In this document: positions 1 through 8,900 of the stretch, one piece after another | Numbering within the stretch: the first letter of the stretch is position 1 | Layout: each line of letters opens with the position of its first letter | Origin: Shimia_B sp039198835 | GTDB lineage: Bacteria > Pseudomonadota > Alphaproteobacteria > Rhodobacterales > Rhodobacteraceae | Direction of reading: 5' to 3' | DNA length: 21,286 nucleotides | Assembly (NCBI GenBank): GCA_039198835.1 | Contig: JBCCTH010000021.1 | Location: 1-21,286 of the forward strand | Position numbers and translations under genes: made by a program | The notes under the pieces: model-generated | What the model was told of the DNA's origin: nothing | The model's database searches: none | What the model saw: only the letters and a program-made list of their open reading frames with translations

Positions 1-3000
1 CCGCACCGGACCTTCGGAAAACCCGCGCACCATCGCAAGACCCTTGCGATCTGCCTGCGCGAGCGTTGCCACGGGGGCTTCCGCATGGGTTTCACAGGCC
101 CCAAAACCCGCGATGAGACGTTCCGCCAGGGTCTCGACCGCCTCTTGAGAGAAAAGAGCGCCGTCCGCATCGACATCGAGCAAGAGCCGCCCGCCGAGAT
201 CCAGCATATTGATGCAAATCGGGAACTTCGCGGCGCGCGGCGCGACATCGAGAAGCTCAACGGAAAGATCATTGGGCGCTTTCGGGAGGCTCGGACGATC
301 AAGGTTGAACGTGACCGATATGAGCCGCTCCCCGCCCGCGCCATAGCGTTCGACAAGATCGGCAAAGGGCAGGTCTTGGTGATCGAGCGCGCTGAGCAGG
401 CTGTCGCGCACGCGCTTGACCGTGTCGCTGAGCCCTTCGCGCGGCAGGTGATCTGCCACAACGGGCAAAATGTGGGTCGCGTAGGCGGCGGCCTCCATCA
501 GCTCGGGTGCCTCGCCCCGCCCGAGCACCGGGCAACCAATGGCAAACCGCTCCGCCCCGGCCCAAAGCCCCAAAGTGGCGTGGGTCAGCCCGAGATAGGC
601 CGCGAAGGGCGTGGCCTTTATCGCCTTGGCGAAGCGCTTGACGGCCTGCGCGGCCTCCGAAGGCACTTCCTTTCGCACATGGATCACAGGGGGGCCTTCC
701 ACGCGATCATGGGGGAGTGTGAGCGCGGGCAGGTCCTTGAGTGCGTCATCCCAATAGGCGGCGAGCGTATCGGCCTTGGCAGTGCGGCGCGCATCCATGT
801 CGGCGAGCACATCCGACATTTGCGCGGCGGGCATCGGCGCGTCTGGCCTCTCGATCAGCGCCAGCAGATCAGCAAAGACCACAGCCAGCGACCACCCATC
901 AAAGAGCGCGTGATGCGCCGCCAGCAGGAGAACACCGCGATCCGGCGCTTCCTGACGCCAGATGAAGCGCGCCGCCGGTGCCTCATTGAGCCCAAGGCGC
1001 GCCGAGGCTGCGGCGGCGAGCCACGCCTCCCGGCTCTCGCCTGCTTGAGCCTCTTGAATGTCGAGCGTCGCGGCTGCCTCGGCCGCGATATCGAGCGCGT
1101 CACCAGCCGCGCTAAACGAGGCCCTGAGCGCCTCGTGGCGCGCGGGCAGCGCGGCCACCGCGCGCGCAAGGGCAGACACATCTAGCGGCCCGCGGATCTC
1201 CACGGCCAAACGCTCCACATAGGCTGCCGCCACATCATCGCCCCGCGCATCGAGGAGCCAGAGCTGACGCTGGGCGAGGCTAGGCGTGATGCGTTTGGCC
1301 ATGGCACCCGCAGGCACATCCCTTTCCTGAATAAAGCCGCCCTCGGAGAGCGCCAAAACAGCGTCTTTCAAACGCTCTTCGAGAAGCCGGATTTCGGCCT
1401 CGCCATGGGCCGCTGACAAGAAGCAATTTCGCCCTTCCCAGACGAAAACGCCGCGCAACAGCAGATGGTAATAGAGAAGGTCAAGATTTCCGCCGTGCTG
1501 AAAGCGGAAATGGCTGCCCGCTAAGACGATCCTGAGATCGATCTCGCGCGCGGAAAGCCAGGTGTTCATGCGCTCGGCAAAGGCGCGGGTGCGTGCATTG
1601 ATCCTCTCTTGGAGCGCGGGGCCTTCGCGCTCCATGATGGTGAGCGCGGCATCGACGGCGGCAAGCGCCAACGGATTGCCATTGAATGTTCCCGCTACGA
1701 AGGTTGTCGGCGCTTTGGGGCGCGAGGCATCTCCATAGGCCCACTGACCGCCATCGATCCCATCGAGAATATCGGCCCGGCCCGCAACCGCCCCGACAGC
1801 GACCCCGCCGCCGAGCGCCTTGCCATAGCAGGCGATATCCGCGCGCAGCCCATACCAGGCTTGCGCCCCGCCCTGAGCAAGCCGGAAGCCCGTGATCATT
1901 TCATCAAAGATCATCAACGTGCCCGATGCCTCAGTGATCGCGCGAAGATCCTGGAGAAAGCCCTTGGGATGATTGCCAATATCGCGGCTCTGCACCGGTT
2001 CGACAAGCACCGCCGCAAGCGATGCGCCCCGCGCGCGCACCCTCTCAAGCGCGGTGGGATCGCCGTAATCAAGCACGATCACATCCTCGACGAGCGACGC
2101 CGGGATGCCCGATGTCACAGGATCAGCAGGCGCGGCCTCATCGATGCCCGCCATCGCCAAAAGCCCGTCAGAATGGCCGTGATACGACTTGCCAAAAAGC
2201 GCGATCTTGTCGCGCCCGGTATGAAGGCGGGCGAGGCGCACAGCCGTCATCACCGCCTCTGTGCCCGATTGCAAAAAGACAGCGCGATCCGCGCCGGTCA
2301 TCCGGCAGAGCTTTTCCGCGGCAGGGGCAAGATGCGGGCTGCGCGGTGCCATCGCGAGGCCGGATGCGACTGCGGAGGTGATCGCAGCTTCCATCTCAGG
2401 GTGGCCATGGCCGAAGAGGCAGACACCGAAATTCATCGAGATATCTATGTATTCATTGCCGTCGATATCCCACAGATGCGCGCCTTTCGCGCGATCGCCC
2501 GTGATTGGGTAGAGAAGCTCCTTGATCGACGGGCGAAAGCCTGCGCTGGCGCGTGCATCCGCCAAGGTGGGCCGAGCGGCCTCTGCCAGGCGTTTGGATT
2601 GCGGCGTGCGCGCCGTGTAACGCGCGACGAGATCATCGAGATGCGCCTTTTGGCGCGAAGAAAGCGCGGGCCCAGCGACCCGGCTCGGGGGACGAAAGGG
2701 TCCATGGGTGATGGCAGGGGGGGCCTTTTCATGAGGCGCGGCAGGAGCCGGCGCAATTTGCGGCGGCTCACCTGACCGGTGAGGCGCAACCACCGGCGCG
2801 TGCGCCGCGCCCATTGCTGCATTCTGCGAAGCGATGACATCGCGCACCAGATCAAGCTGCCGTGCAAAGAGCTGCGCCTGCTCTGAGGTGGCGGGCATGT
2901 GCGCGGGCGCGGCTTGACTTGGCACAGGAGCGGCTGTTTGGGCGGCAACCTCCGGCGCACTCGCCCTTTGATCCATCGATGGCGCGGCCAACGCGGCCGC

Positions 3001-5997
3001 GGCCGGGCGTGCGCTGATCTCCGCTTCGATATGGCTTGCGATGTCGCCGATGGTTTCACAGCCTTCAAAGAATTGCCGCGCCGTGAGCTCAACGCCGTAT
3101 TGCGCCTTGATCCGTCGGCCAATTTCAACGAGCGCGAGGCTATCCGCTCCGATCTCGATCAATTCTGTTTCCGGGCCGAGCTCTTCGGGGGCCATCCCGA
3201 GCGCGTCCGCGATCGTGGCACGCACATCGCTTTGCAGGTCCGAAGGACCAGATGCGGGGGCGGACGCAGACACGCTGCCTTGCGCTTTGAAATCATCCAT
3301 CGGAGTTTCCTCCATCCAATAATCTTTGCGATTGAAAACCGGGGCCATTTGGGGCCGCTTGCCCAGGCGGTAGGGCTGCCAGAGCTTGGCGATATCGAGA
3401 TCAACACCTTGCGCCCAGAGATCGCCCGCGAGGCATTGCAGCGCGCCAGATTGATCAAGCCGCGCGCTCAAGACTTGCGCCTGCGGGGCGATGCGGCGCG
3501 CCATGGTCGCCAGAAGCGGCTGCGCGCCGATATCGATGAAATGGGTGATGCCCGCTTTTTCCATCGCTTCAACGGCGGGTGCGAAAGCGACAGGCGCGCG
3601 CGCCTGCTCGCGCCAGTAAGCGGCGTCAAGCGTTATCGGCGCATCTTGGGCAGCTCCTCCCGCCAGGGTGCTGAAAAACGTGCGGCGCGCACCTTCGCGC
3701 GGCGCCATGCGGGAGGCAGCAGCCTCAATGCCCGGCAGGCTCAAAGCCATGAGCGCGCTGTGAAAAGCGCGTGTCACAGCAAGCTTCTGGCCCGAAACGC
3801 CAATCTTGCCGAGCGCGTCGAGTGCGCGCTCAATGGATGCCTCAGGCCCCGCGATCACCGTCGCCGCGGGCCCGTTGCGCCCGGCGATTTCAAGCGCCTC
3901 ATTTGACACCAACACGTCAAGCAGCGCGGCATTCTCGGGATCTGTTGCAACAAGCGCCATGGCCCCGGGCGGGCAAGCGCCCATCAAGCGGCCACGTTCG
4001 GCGGCGAAAACGAGCATGTCTTGCGCCGACAGATGCCCAGCCGCCACAGCGGCGGGCAACTCGCCCAAGCTGTGACCGGCGACCGCGTCAACGGGCAGCC
4101 CGAGATCCTCCCACCAGGCAAAAAGCGCCCAGCCGAGAGCCGCCAAAGCTGGCTGCGCAAATTGTGTATGCGCGAGCGCATCATCTTTGTTGGCGAGGAG
4201 ATCGAAAAGATCAGGCTCGATATGCGCGGCCAAAACACCGCGCGCGAAGGTGAGCCGCGCGCGCATGCCGTCAAGCGCCAAGGCCGCTTCAAGCGTCTGA
4301 GGCCCAAGGAGCGCCCCTTGCCCGCTAAAGAGCAAGGCGATGCGCGGCGCATCATTTGAGCGAGGGGCGGGTTTGGCCTTGGTCACAGCGTCAGCGGCCG
4401 CTTGTGCGGACGCAACATTGAGCGAGACGCGCAAAGAACCATGGTCGGTGTCGCGCGGCATCCCGCCGATATGGTCGATGAATGCGTCGCGATCCTGGGG
4501 ATCAATCGCGCCGATCTCTTCGCGCAGTCGGCGCAGCTTTTCTTGCAGTTTATCCGCGTTCGCACCGCTCAGCGTGAGCGGCAACTTGCGCCATTCCGGG
4601 CGCGAGGCAGGCAGAGGGCTTTTGGGCGGCGCTTCGAGAATGGCATGGGCATTGGTTCCGCTCATCCCGAAAGAGCTCACCCCCACGCGGCGCACCCCGT
4701 CGCGCGCGGCGCGCGCTGGCACAAGCCCGAGTGCGCCCCAATCGACACGCGAGGTCGGCGTCTCGCATTGAAGCGTGGGGGGCACATCGCCCGCGCGAAC
4801 CGCAACAAGCGCCTTCGCCAGCCCCACAAGCCCGGCCGCCGCCTCCAGATGCCCGATCGAGGCCTTGATCGAGCCCACGGGAAGCGGCCGCGCGCGGCCC
4901 TTGCCCAAAACCTGGGATAGCGCGCGAAGCTCGATGGGATCGCCGAGATCAGTGCCGGTGCCATGGGCCTCGATGAGATCGATATCCCCCGGTTCAAGCC
5001 CTGCTTCATGCAAGGCCGAAGCGATAAGCGCGCTCTGCGCGGGGCCGCTTGGCACGGTAAGGCCCCCTGACGCCCCGTCCTGACCAGTCACAACCGACCG
5101 GATAACGCTCCAAATCAACCGGTTTTCGCGAATTGCGTCGCTGAGCCTTTCCACAACGAGCATGACGCCGCCCTCACCGCGCCCAAACCCGTCCGCGCCC
5201 TCCGCGAAGGCTTTGCTGACGCCGTCAGGGGCCAGCGCCCCCACGAGCATGTTGTAAAGAAAGCCGCCCGGCGAAAGGATCAGATGCGCCGCCCCCACGA
5301 GCGCGCGATCAACCCGCTGGGCGCGCAGCGCGGTCGCCGCCTCTGCAAGCGCAACAAGCCCCGAGGAGCAGGCGGTATCAATGGCCTGAGCGGGGCCGTT
5401 GAGCCCCAGAAAATAAGCGATGCGCCCGGGCGCGAACGTGGCTTGGGTGCCTGTTCCGAAATGCGCGGTGACAGGCATCGCTTCGCGCGCCATGAGCCAG
5501 CGATCCGCGTAATCATGCGAAGAAAGGCCCAGCCAGACGCCAGTGGACGACCCCTTAAACGCTTGAGCGGCCAGGCCCGACGTTTCAAGCGCCTCGAGCG
5601 CCAGTTCAAGGAGGAGCCTGTGCTGCGGATCAAGCGCCGCAGCCTCGGCCCCGCTCATCCGAAAGGCCGCCGCATCAAAGCCTTTGACATCGTCGAGAAA
5701 CCCGCCGGCTTGCGGCATCGGGCGACCATCGGCATCCTTGAGCGCGGCGAAGGCGGCTTGGTCCCAGCGGTCTGTAGGCAGAGGCCCGATGGCCGAACGC
5801 CCTGACAGCACAAGATCTTCAAATTCAGAAATCGTCGCCGCGCCCGGGGTCCTGAGCGCGAGGCCCGTTATGGCGAGGGGCTCCTGAGCCACCGCTTCAA
5901 ACGGGCCGCCATTCTTGCGCGCATGATGCGCCAGCGCGGCGCGCTTGAGCGATGTGAGGGGCGCGGGCTTTGGGGGCGATCCAGCCATGGCCATCAT
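1..5997 (-). CDS. Hybrid PKS-NRPS: KS-AT-ACP-aminotransferase-condensation (3' partial)
   Basis: The frame is open from 5997 to the left edge (1999 residues) with no stop, so the C-terminus is outside. Order: KS (~45-455) with Cys210 (DTACSSG), His345 (EAHGTGT) and His383 (SIGH). AT (~550-840) with GHSLGE (Ser643) and RAFHS (His746), the malonyl-CoA-type signature. ACP with GADSL (Ser953). An Ala/Pro-rich linker. A class III, glutamate-1-semialdehyde-type aminotransferase (~1110-1540) with SGTEAV, YHGHSDG, FDEMITGF (Asp1365) and PLP lysine Lys1393 in GKALGGG. A condensation domain from ~1568 with HHALFDG (His1695/His1696, Asp1700) and HQDLPF. The last ~20 residues look like a C-to-A linker, so an adenylation domain probably follows. 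The same order occurs in iturin/mycosubtilin and McyE synthetases, where it makes beta-amino acyl chains. Three in-frame ATGs (5997, 5994, 5988) compete. I use 5997 (ATGA overlap), but 5994 has the better ribosome-site spacing. Confidence 0.93.
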   Translation of the reverse strand, partial: MMAMAGSPPKPAPLTSLKRAALAHHARKNGGPFEAVAQEPLAITGLALRTPGAATISEFEDLVLSGRSAIGPLPTDRWDQAAFAALKDADGRPMPQAGGFLDDVKGFDAAAFRMSGAEAAALDPQHRLLLELALEALETSGLAAQAFKGSSTGVWLGLSSHDYADRWLMAREAMPVTAHFGTGTQATFAPGRIAYFLGLNGPAQAIDTACSSGLVALAEAATALRAQRVDRALVGAAHLILSPGGFLYNMLVGALAPDGVSKAFAEGADGFGRGEGGVMLVVERLSDAIRENRLIWSVIRSVVTGQDGASGGLTVPSGPAQSALIASALHEAGLEPGDIDLIEAHGTGTDLGDPIELRALSQVLGKGRARPLPVGSIKASIGHLEAAAGLVGLAKALVAVRAGDVPPTLQCETPTSRVDWGALGLVPARAARDGVRRVGVSSFGMSGTNAHAILEAPPKSPLPASRPEWRKLPLTLSGANADKLQEKLRRLREEIGAIDPQDRDAFIDHIGGMPRDTDHGSLRVSLNVASAQAAADAVTKAKPAPRSNDAPRIALLFSGQGALLGPQTLEAALALDGMRARLTFARGVLAAHIEPDLFDLLANKDDALAHTQFAQPALAALGWALFAWWEDLGLPVDAVAGHSLGELPAAVAAGHLSAQDMLVFAAERGRLMGACPPGAMALVATDPENAALLDVLVSNEALEIAGRNGPAATVIAGPEASIERALDALGKIGVSGQKLAVTRAFHSALMALSLPGIEAAASRMAPREGARRTFFSTLAGGAAQDAPITLDAAYWREQARAPVAFAPAVEAMEKAGITHFIDIGAQPLLATMARRIAPQAQVLSARLDQSGALQCLAGDLWAQGVDLDIAKLWQPYRLGKRPQMAPVFNRKDYWMEETPMDDFKAQGSVSASAPASGPSDLQSDVRATIADALGMAPEELGPETELIEIGADSLALVEIGRRIKAQYGVELTARQFFEGCETIGDIASHIEAEISARPAAAALAAPSMDQRASAPEVAAQTAAPVPSQAAPAHMPATSEQAQLFARQLDLVRDVIASQNAAMGAAHAPVVAPHRSGEPPQIAPAPAAPHEKAPPAITHGPFRPPSRVAGPALSSRQKAHLDDLVARYTARTPQSKRLAEAARPTLADARASAGFRPSIKELLYPITGDRAKGAHLWDIDGNEYIDISMNFGVCLFGHGHPEMEAAITSAVASGLAMAPRSPHLAPAAEKLCRMTGADRAVFLQSGTEAVMTAVRLARLHTGRDKIALFGKSYHGHSDGLLAMAGIDEAAPADPVTSGIPASLVEDVIVLDYGDPTALERVRARGASLAAVLVEPVQSRDIGNHPKGFLQDLRAITEASGTLMIFDEMITGFRLAQGGAQAWYGLRADIACYGKALGGGVAVGAVAGRADILDGIDGGQWAYGDASRPKAPTTFVAGTFNGNPLALAAVDAALTIMEREGPALQERINARTRAFAERMNTWLSAREIDLRIVLAGSHFRFQHGGNLDLLYYHLLLRGVFVWEGRNCFLSAAHGEAEIRLLEERLKDAVLALSEGGFIQERDVPAGAMAKRITPSLAQRQLWLLDARGDDVAAAYVERLAVEIRGPLDVSALARAVAALPARHEALRASFSAAGDALDIAAEAAATLDIQEAQAGESREAWLAAAASARLGLNEAPAARFIWRQEAPDRGVLLLAAHHALFDGWSLAVVFADLLALIERPDAPMPAAQMSDVLADMDARRTAKADTLAAYWDDALKDLPALTLPHDRVEGPPVIHVRKEVPSEAAQAVKRFAKAIKATPFAAYLGLTHATLGLWAGAERFAIGCPVLGRGEAPELMEAAAYATHILPVVADHLPREGLSDTVKRVRDSLLSALDHQDLPFADLVERYGAGGERLISVTFNLDRPSLPKAPNDLSVELLDVAPRAAKFPICINMLDLGGRLLLDVDADGALFSQEAVETLAERLIAGFGACETHAEAPVATLAQADRKGLAMVRGFSEGPVR

Positions 5998-8900
5998 CCT
6001 CCCTCCAGCACGAGCTTTTCCCATGCCTCTTCATCGCTGAGTGCGTGCAGCTCGTCCAGCGAGAGGCGCGCGCTGCCTGGCGCGCTTTGGCGATAGGGCT
6101 CTGGCACCCCGGTCTCGGCTGCGTCTCCCGCGCCATCATCGCCCGCCTGCGCCGCGATATGCGCGGCGAGCGCGTTGACCGTCGGATAATCAAAGGCCGC
6201 CGTCGGCGCGAGCGAAAGACCGGTCTGGCGGGAAAGCCGGTTTGCCAGTTCAACGGCGGTCAGGCTGTCAAGCCCGAGCTCGTTGAGACCGCGATCAGGG
6301 TCGATCCGCCGCGCCTCGCCGATCCCGAGGACCGCCGCGAGCGTTTGTGTCACGATCTGTCGGGTCGGCGCTTTTGAGATTTCGGCCTCGGGCGCATCTG
6401 GCGATGGTGGTGGCGGGGGCGTGGGAACGGGCGCAGGCGCTGCGCTCTTCAGAAGGGGCGCGAGATGGGGCGCATCTTGGCCGTAAGCCAGAAACGGGCG
6501 CGCCTTGCGCCAGTCGATCTCAGCGATGAGCGCTGGCGCGAAAGCGCGCGCGTTGTCGAGCGCCGCCGCGACCCCGCGCATCGCCTCGTCCTGCGCCAAA
6601 AGGCCGATCCCGAAGCGCGCCCATGACGCGGCATTGGCGGTGTTTGCCATGCCCGCATCGCGCACCGGCCCGAGCGCGATGAAACTGGCCGCCTGCCCTT
6701 TGGCGCGCGCCTCCCAGACGCGTGCTTCCGCTTCGGCATTGGCCATCGCATAGGCGGCGGCCCCTGGCAGGCCGAGCGTCGCCGCCGCGCTCGACAGCAA
6801 GACGAAAGCCGCATCGGGGTGGCTTTCGAGGGCCGCGAGCGCGGCTTCTGTTCCGCCCACCTTGGCCCCCCGCGCCAAAGCGAGAGCCGCCTCAAACGGC
6901 GCGTTGGCTCCATCATTACCCGCCGCATGAACGATATGGGTCACGCCCTCCGCGAGAAGCGCGGTGATCGTGGCACGCGCGGCTTCTTTATCTTCAAGAT
7001 CAAGCCTGCACGCCTCGATCATGCAGGGCCCATCGCCGGAGCCTAGCTCAGTGAGCGCATCATCGCCCGCGCTGCGCGACGCCAAAATGATACGCCGCGC
7101 CGCCTTGGATTTGAGCGCGCAGGCGAGGGCGCGCCCGATCCCGCCGGTGCCCCCCAAGATGAGAACCTGCGCGCCTTTGGGCCAGGCAACGGAAGCCAAG
7201 CCATGGCGCAGCCGAAACGCCTTGATCCGCCGCCCCTCGACCCTGAGCTGTGGGTCGGCGCAGGCAGGAAACCGCTGGGGAGGGGCAGCCGCGTCGCCCG
7301 TGGATATGCTCACATAGGCGCGCGCCGCGCCCCGCGCCTCAGAGGCGCGGGTGCGTGCCAGGGCACGCGCGCCAGCGTCATCGGGCAAGAGCAAACGAGC
7401 GGCGGTTTCGGCTTTTTGAAGATGGGGGCCATCTTCGCTCAGATGGTGGGTCTGATCGCGCAAAAGCGGCTCATCGCGCGCCGATTGCGCGACAAAAACC
7501 GATTGACTGCCTGGCGCCTCAGGAGGGGCGGTCGCGGCATCTGCGACGGGCGAGAAGCCTGCATCTTCAAAGAGCGCGTGCCAGCCCTCGCGGCGCAGGA
7601 GCGGGCCATCATCCCTCTGAGCCGCCCACCAGCCATCGGTCAGGCCGAAGACCAGATCAAGCCAGGGCGCGCGGCATGTCAACTCTTGCAAAATGAGCTG
7701 CGCGCCGGGGGCGAGGCTTTCAAGGAGCCCGGCGAGCGCGCGCGCGGGGTCTTCGATGGCGTGCAGCACATTTGCCGCGACCACAATATCAATGGAGCTT
7801 GGCGCGATCCCCTGCTCGGCGAGAGGTCGGGTAATGTCGATAAGGCGCGTTTCTAGCGCGTTTTGCCCCCCGTGGCGCTTTGCAAGCGCGCTCAAGAGCC
7901 CGGCTGCCAGATCGCTTGCGATATATCTGCTCCCCGCGGGCAGGAGGGGCAGCAAATGCGCCGTTGTCGCGCCCGTGCCCGCGCCGATCTCGAGGAGCGT
8001 GAGCGGATGCTCATCGCCGCGCGCGTCAATCAATGCGCTCAGAGCGGCCGCGGTGAGCGCGTTGGCGCGCAGGCTTGCGGGCCCGTCTCGGTATACCCTG
8101 AGCAAGAGGTCTTCATCCGTTGGATCTACGAGGAATTGCAGCGCGCTGTCAGCTTCCCCCGATAGAAGCTTCTCCCAACCAGCGCCGCAGCGCCCGAGAA
8201 GGGCGATCTCATCAGCATGCGCGGCGTGATCCTCGCGCAACCTCTCAAGGATATCTTCAGCGCGTCGACCCGTGGCGCGGCCTTGCCCCGCGATCTCACG
8301 CAAGCGCGCGAGCCCGCGATGATCGCGCCCGTTTTTTGCCGCCGCCGTGAGCGCGCGCTCTGCAAAATCGGCGGCGGCCTGTGTCAGACCGCGCGCAAGC
8401 GCGCTGTTTTGGGCTGCGCTCTCTTCTCTCGGGAGGCGCGCGAACGCGCCTTTAAGCGTCGCTGCGAGATCGTCTGGCGGCAAAAAGCCGATATCTTCCC
8501 ATTCGGGACGAACGAGCGCGATGCGATCTTCAAAAAGCTGCAAACCATCAAGCGCGCCGATGGCCGCATCGCCGAGCATCAGAGCAAGCCCGCCTTCGCT
8601 CAAGGAAAGCCCCCAGGGGCCTGCGCCCGGATCACCGGGGGTGAAACCTTCGGCGGCAGTGGGCAGCCCTTCGCGCCCCTGCGTCTTTGCGCTTTCGAGA
8701 AGACAAGCTGCCAGTGCCGCGGCAGGGCCGCTCGTTCGCCGGGGCCCGGCGAGCCCTTGGTCCGCGCTGCGCGAGGCCCAATCATGGCGCTTCGCGATAT
8801 CGGCCGTCATCCAGGCCTGCCCCGCCCCATCGGCCACACGCACCGCGCCGCCTTCGACCTGCGCCGAGAGCGCAAGATCATCGCTGGCGCGCAGAGGCCG

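Noticed and set aside
1330..2700. Free-standing hemL (glutamate-1-semialdehyde aminotransferase)
   Set aside because: The domain is in one uninterrupted frame with KS-AT-ACP upstream and a condensation domain downstream.
85..3906. Long plus-strand open frames (85-1185, 1609-2775, 2899-3906)
   Set aside because: They lie antisense to the PKS-NRPS frame, are rich in Arg/Ala/Pro, and show no recognisable domain. Long antisense frames are expected opposite GC-rich codons.
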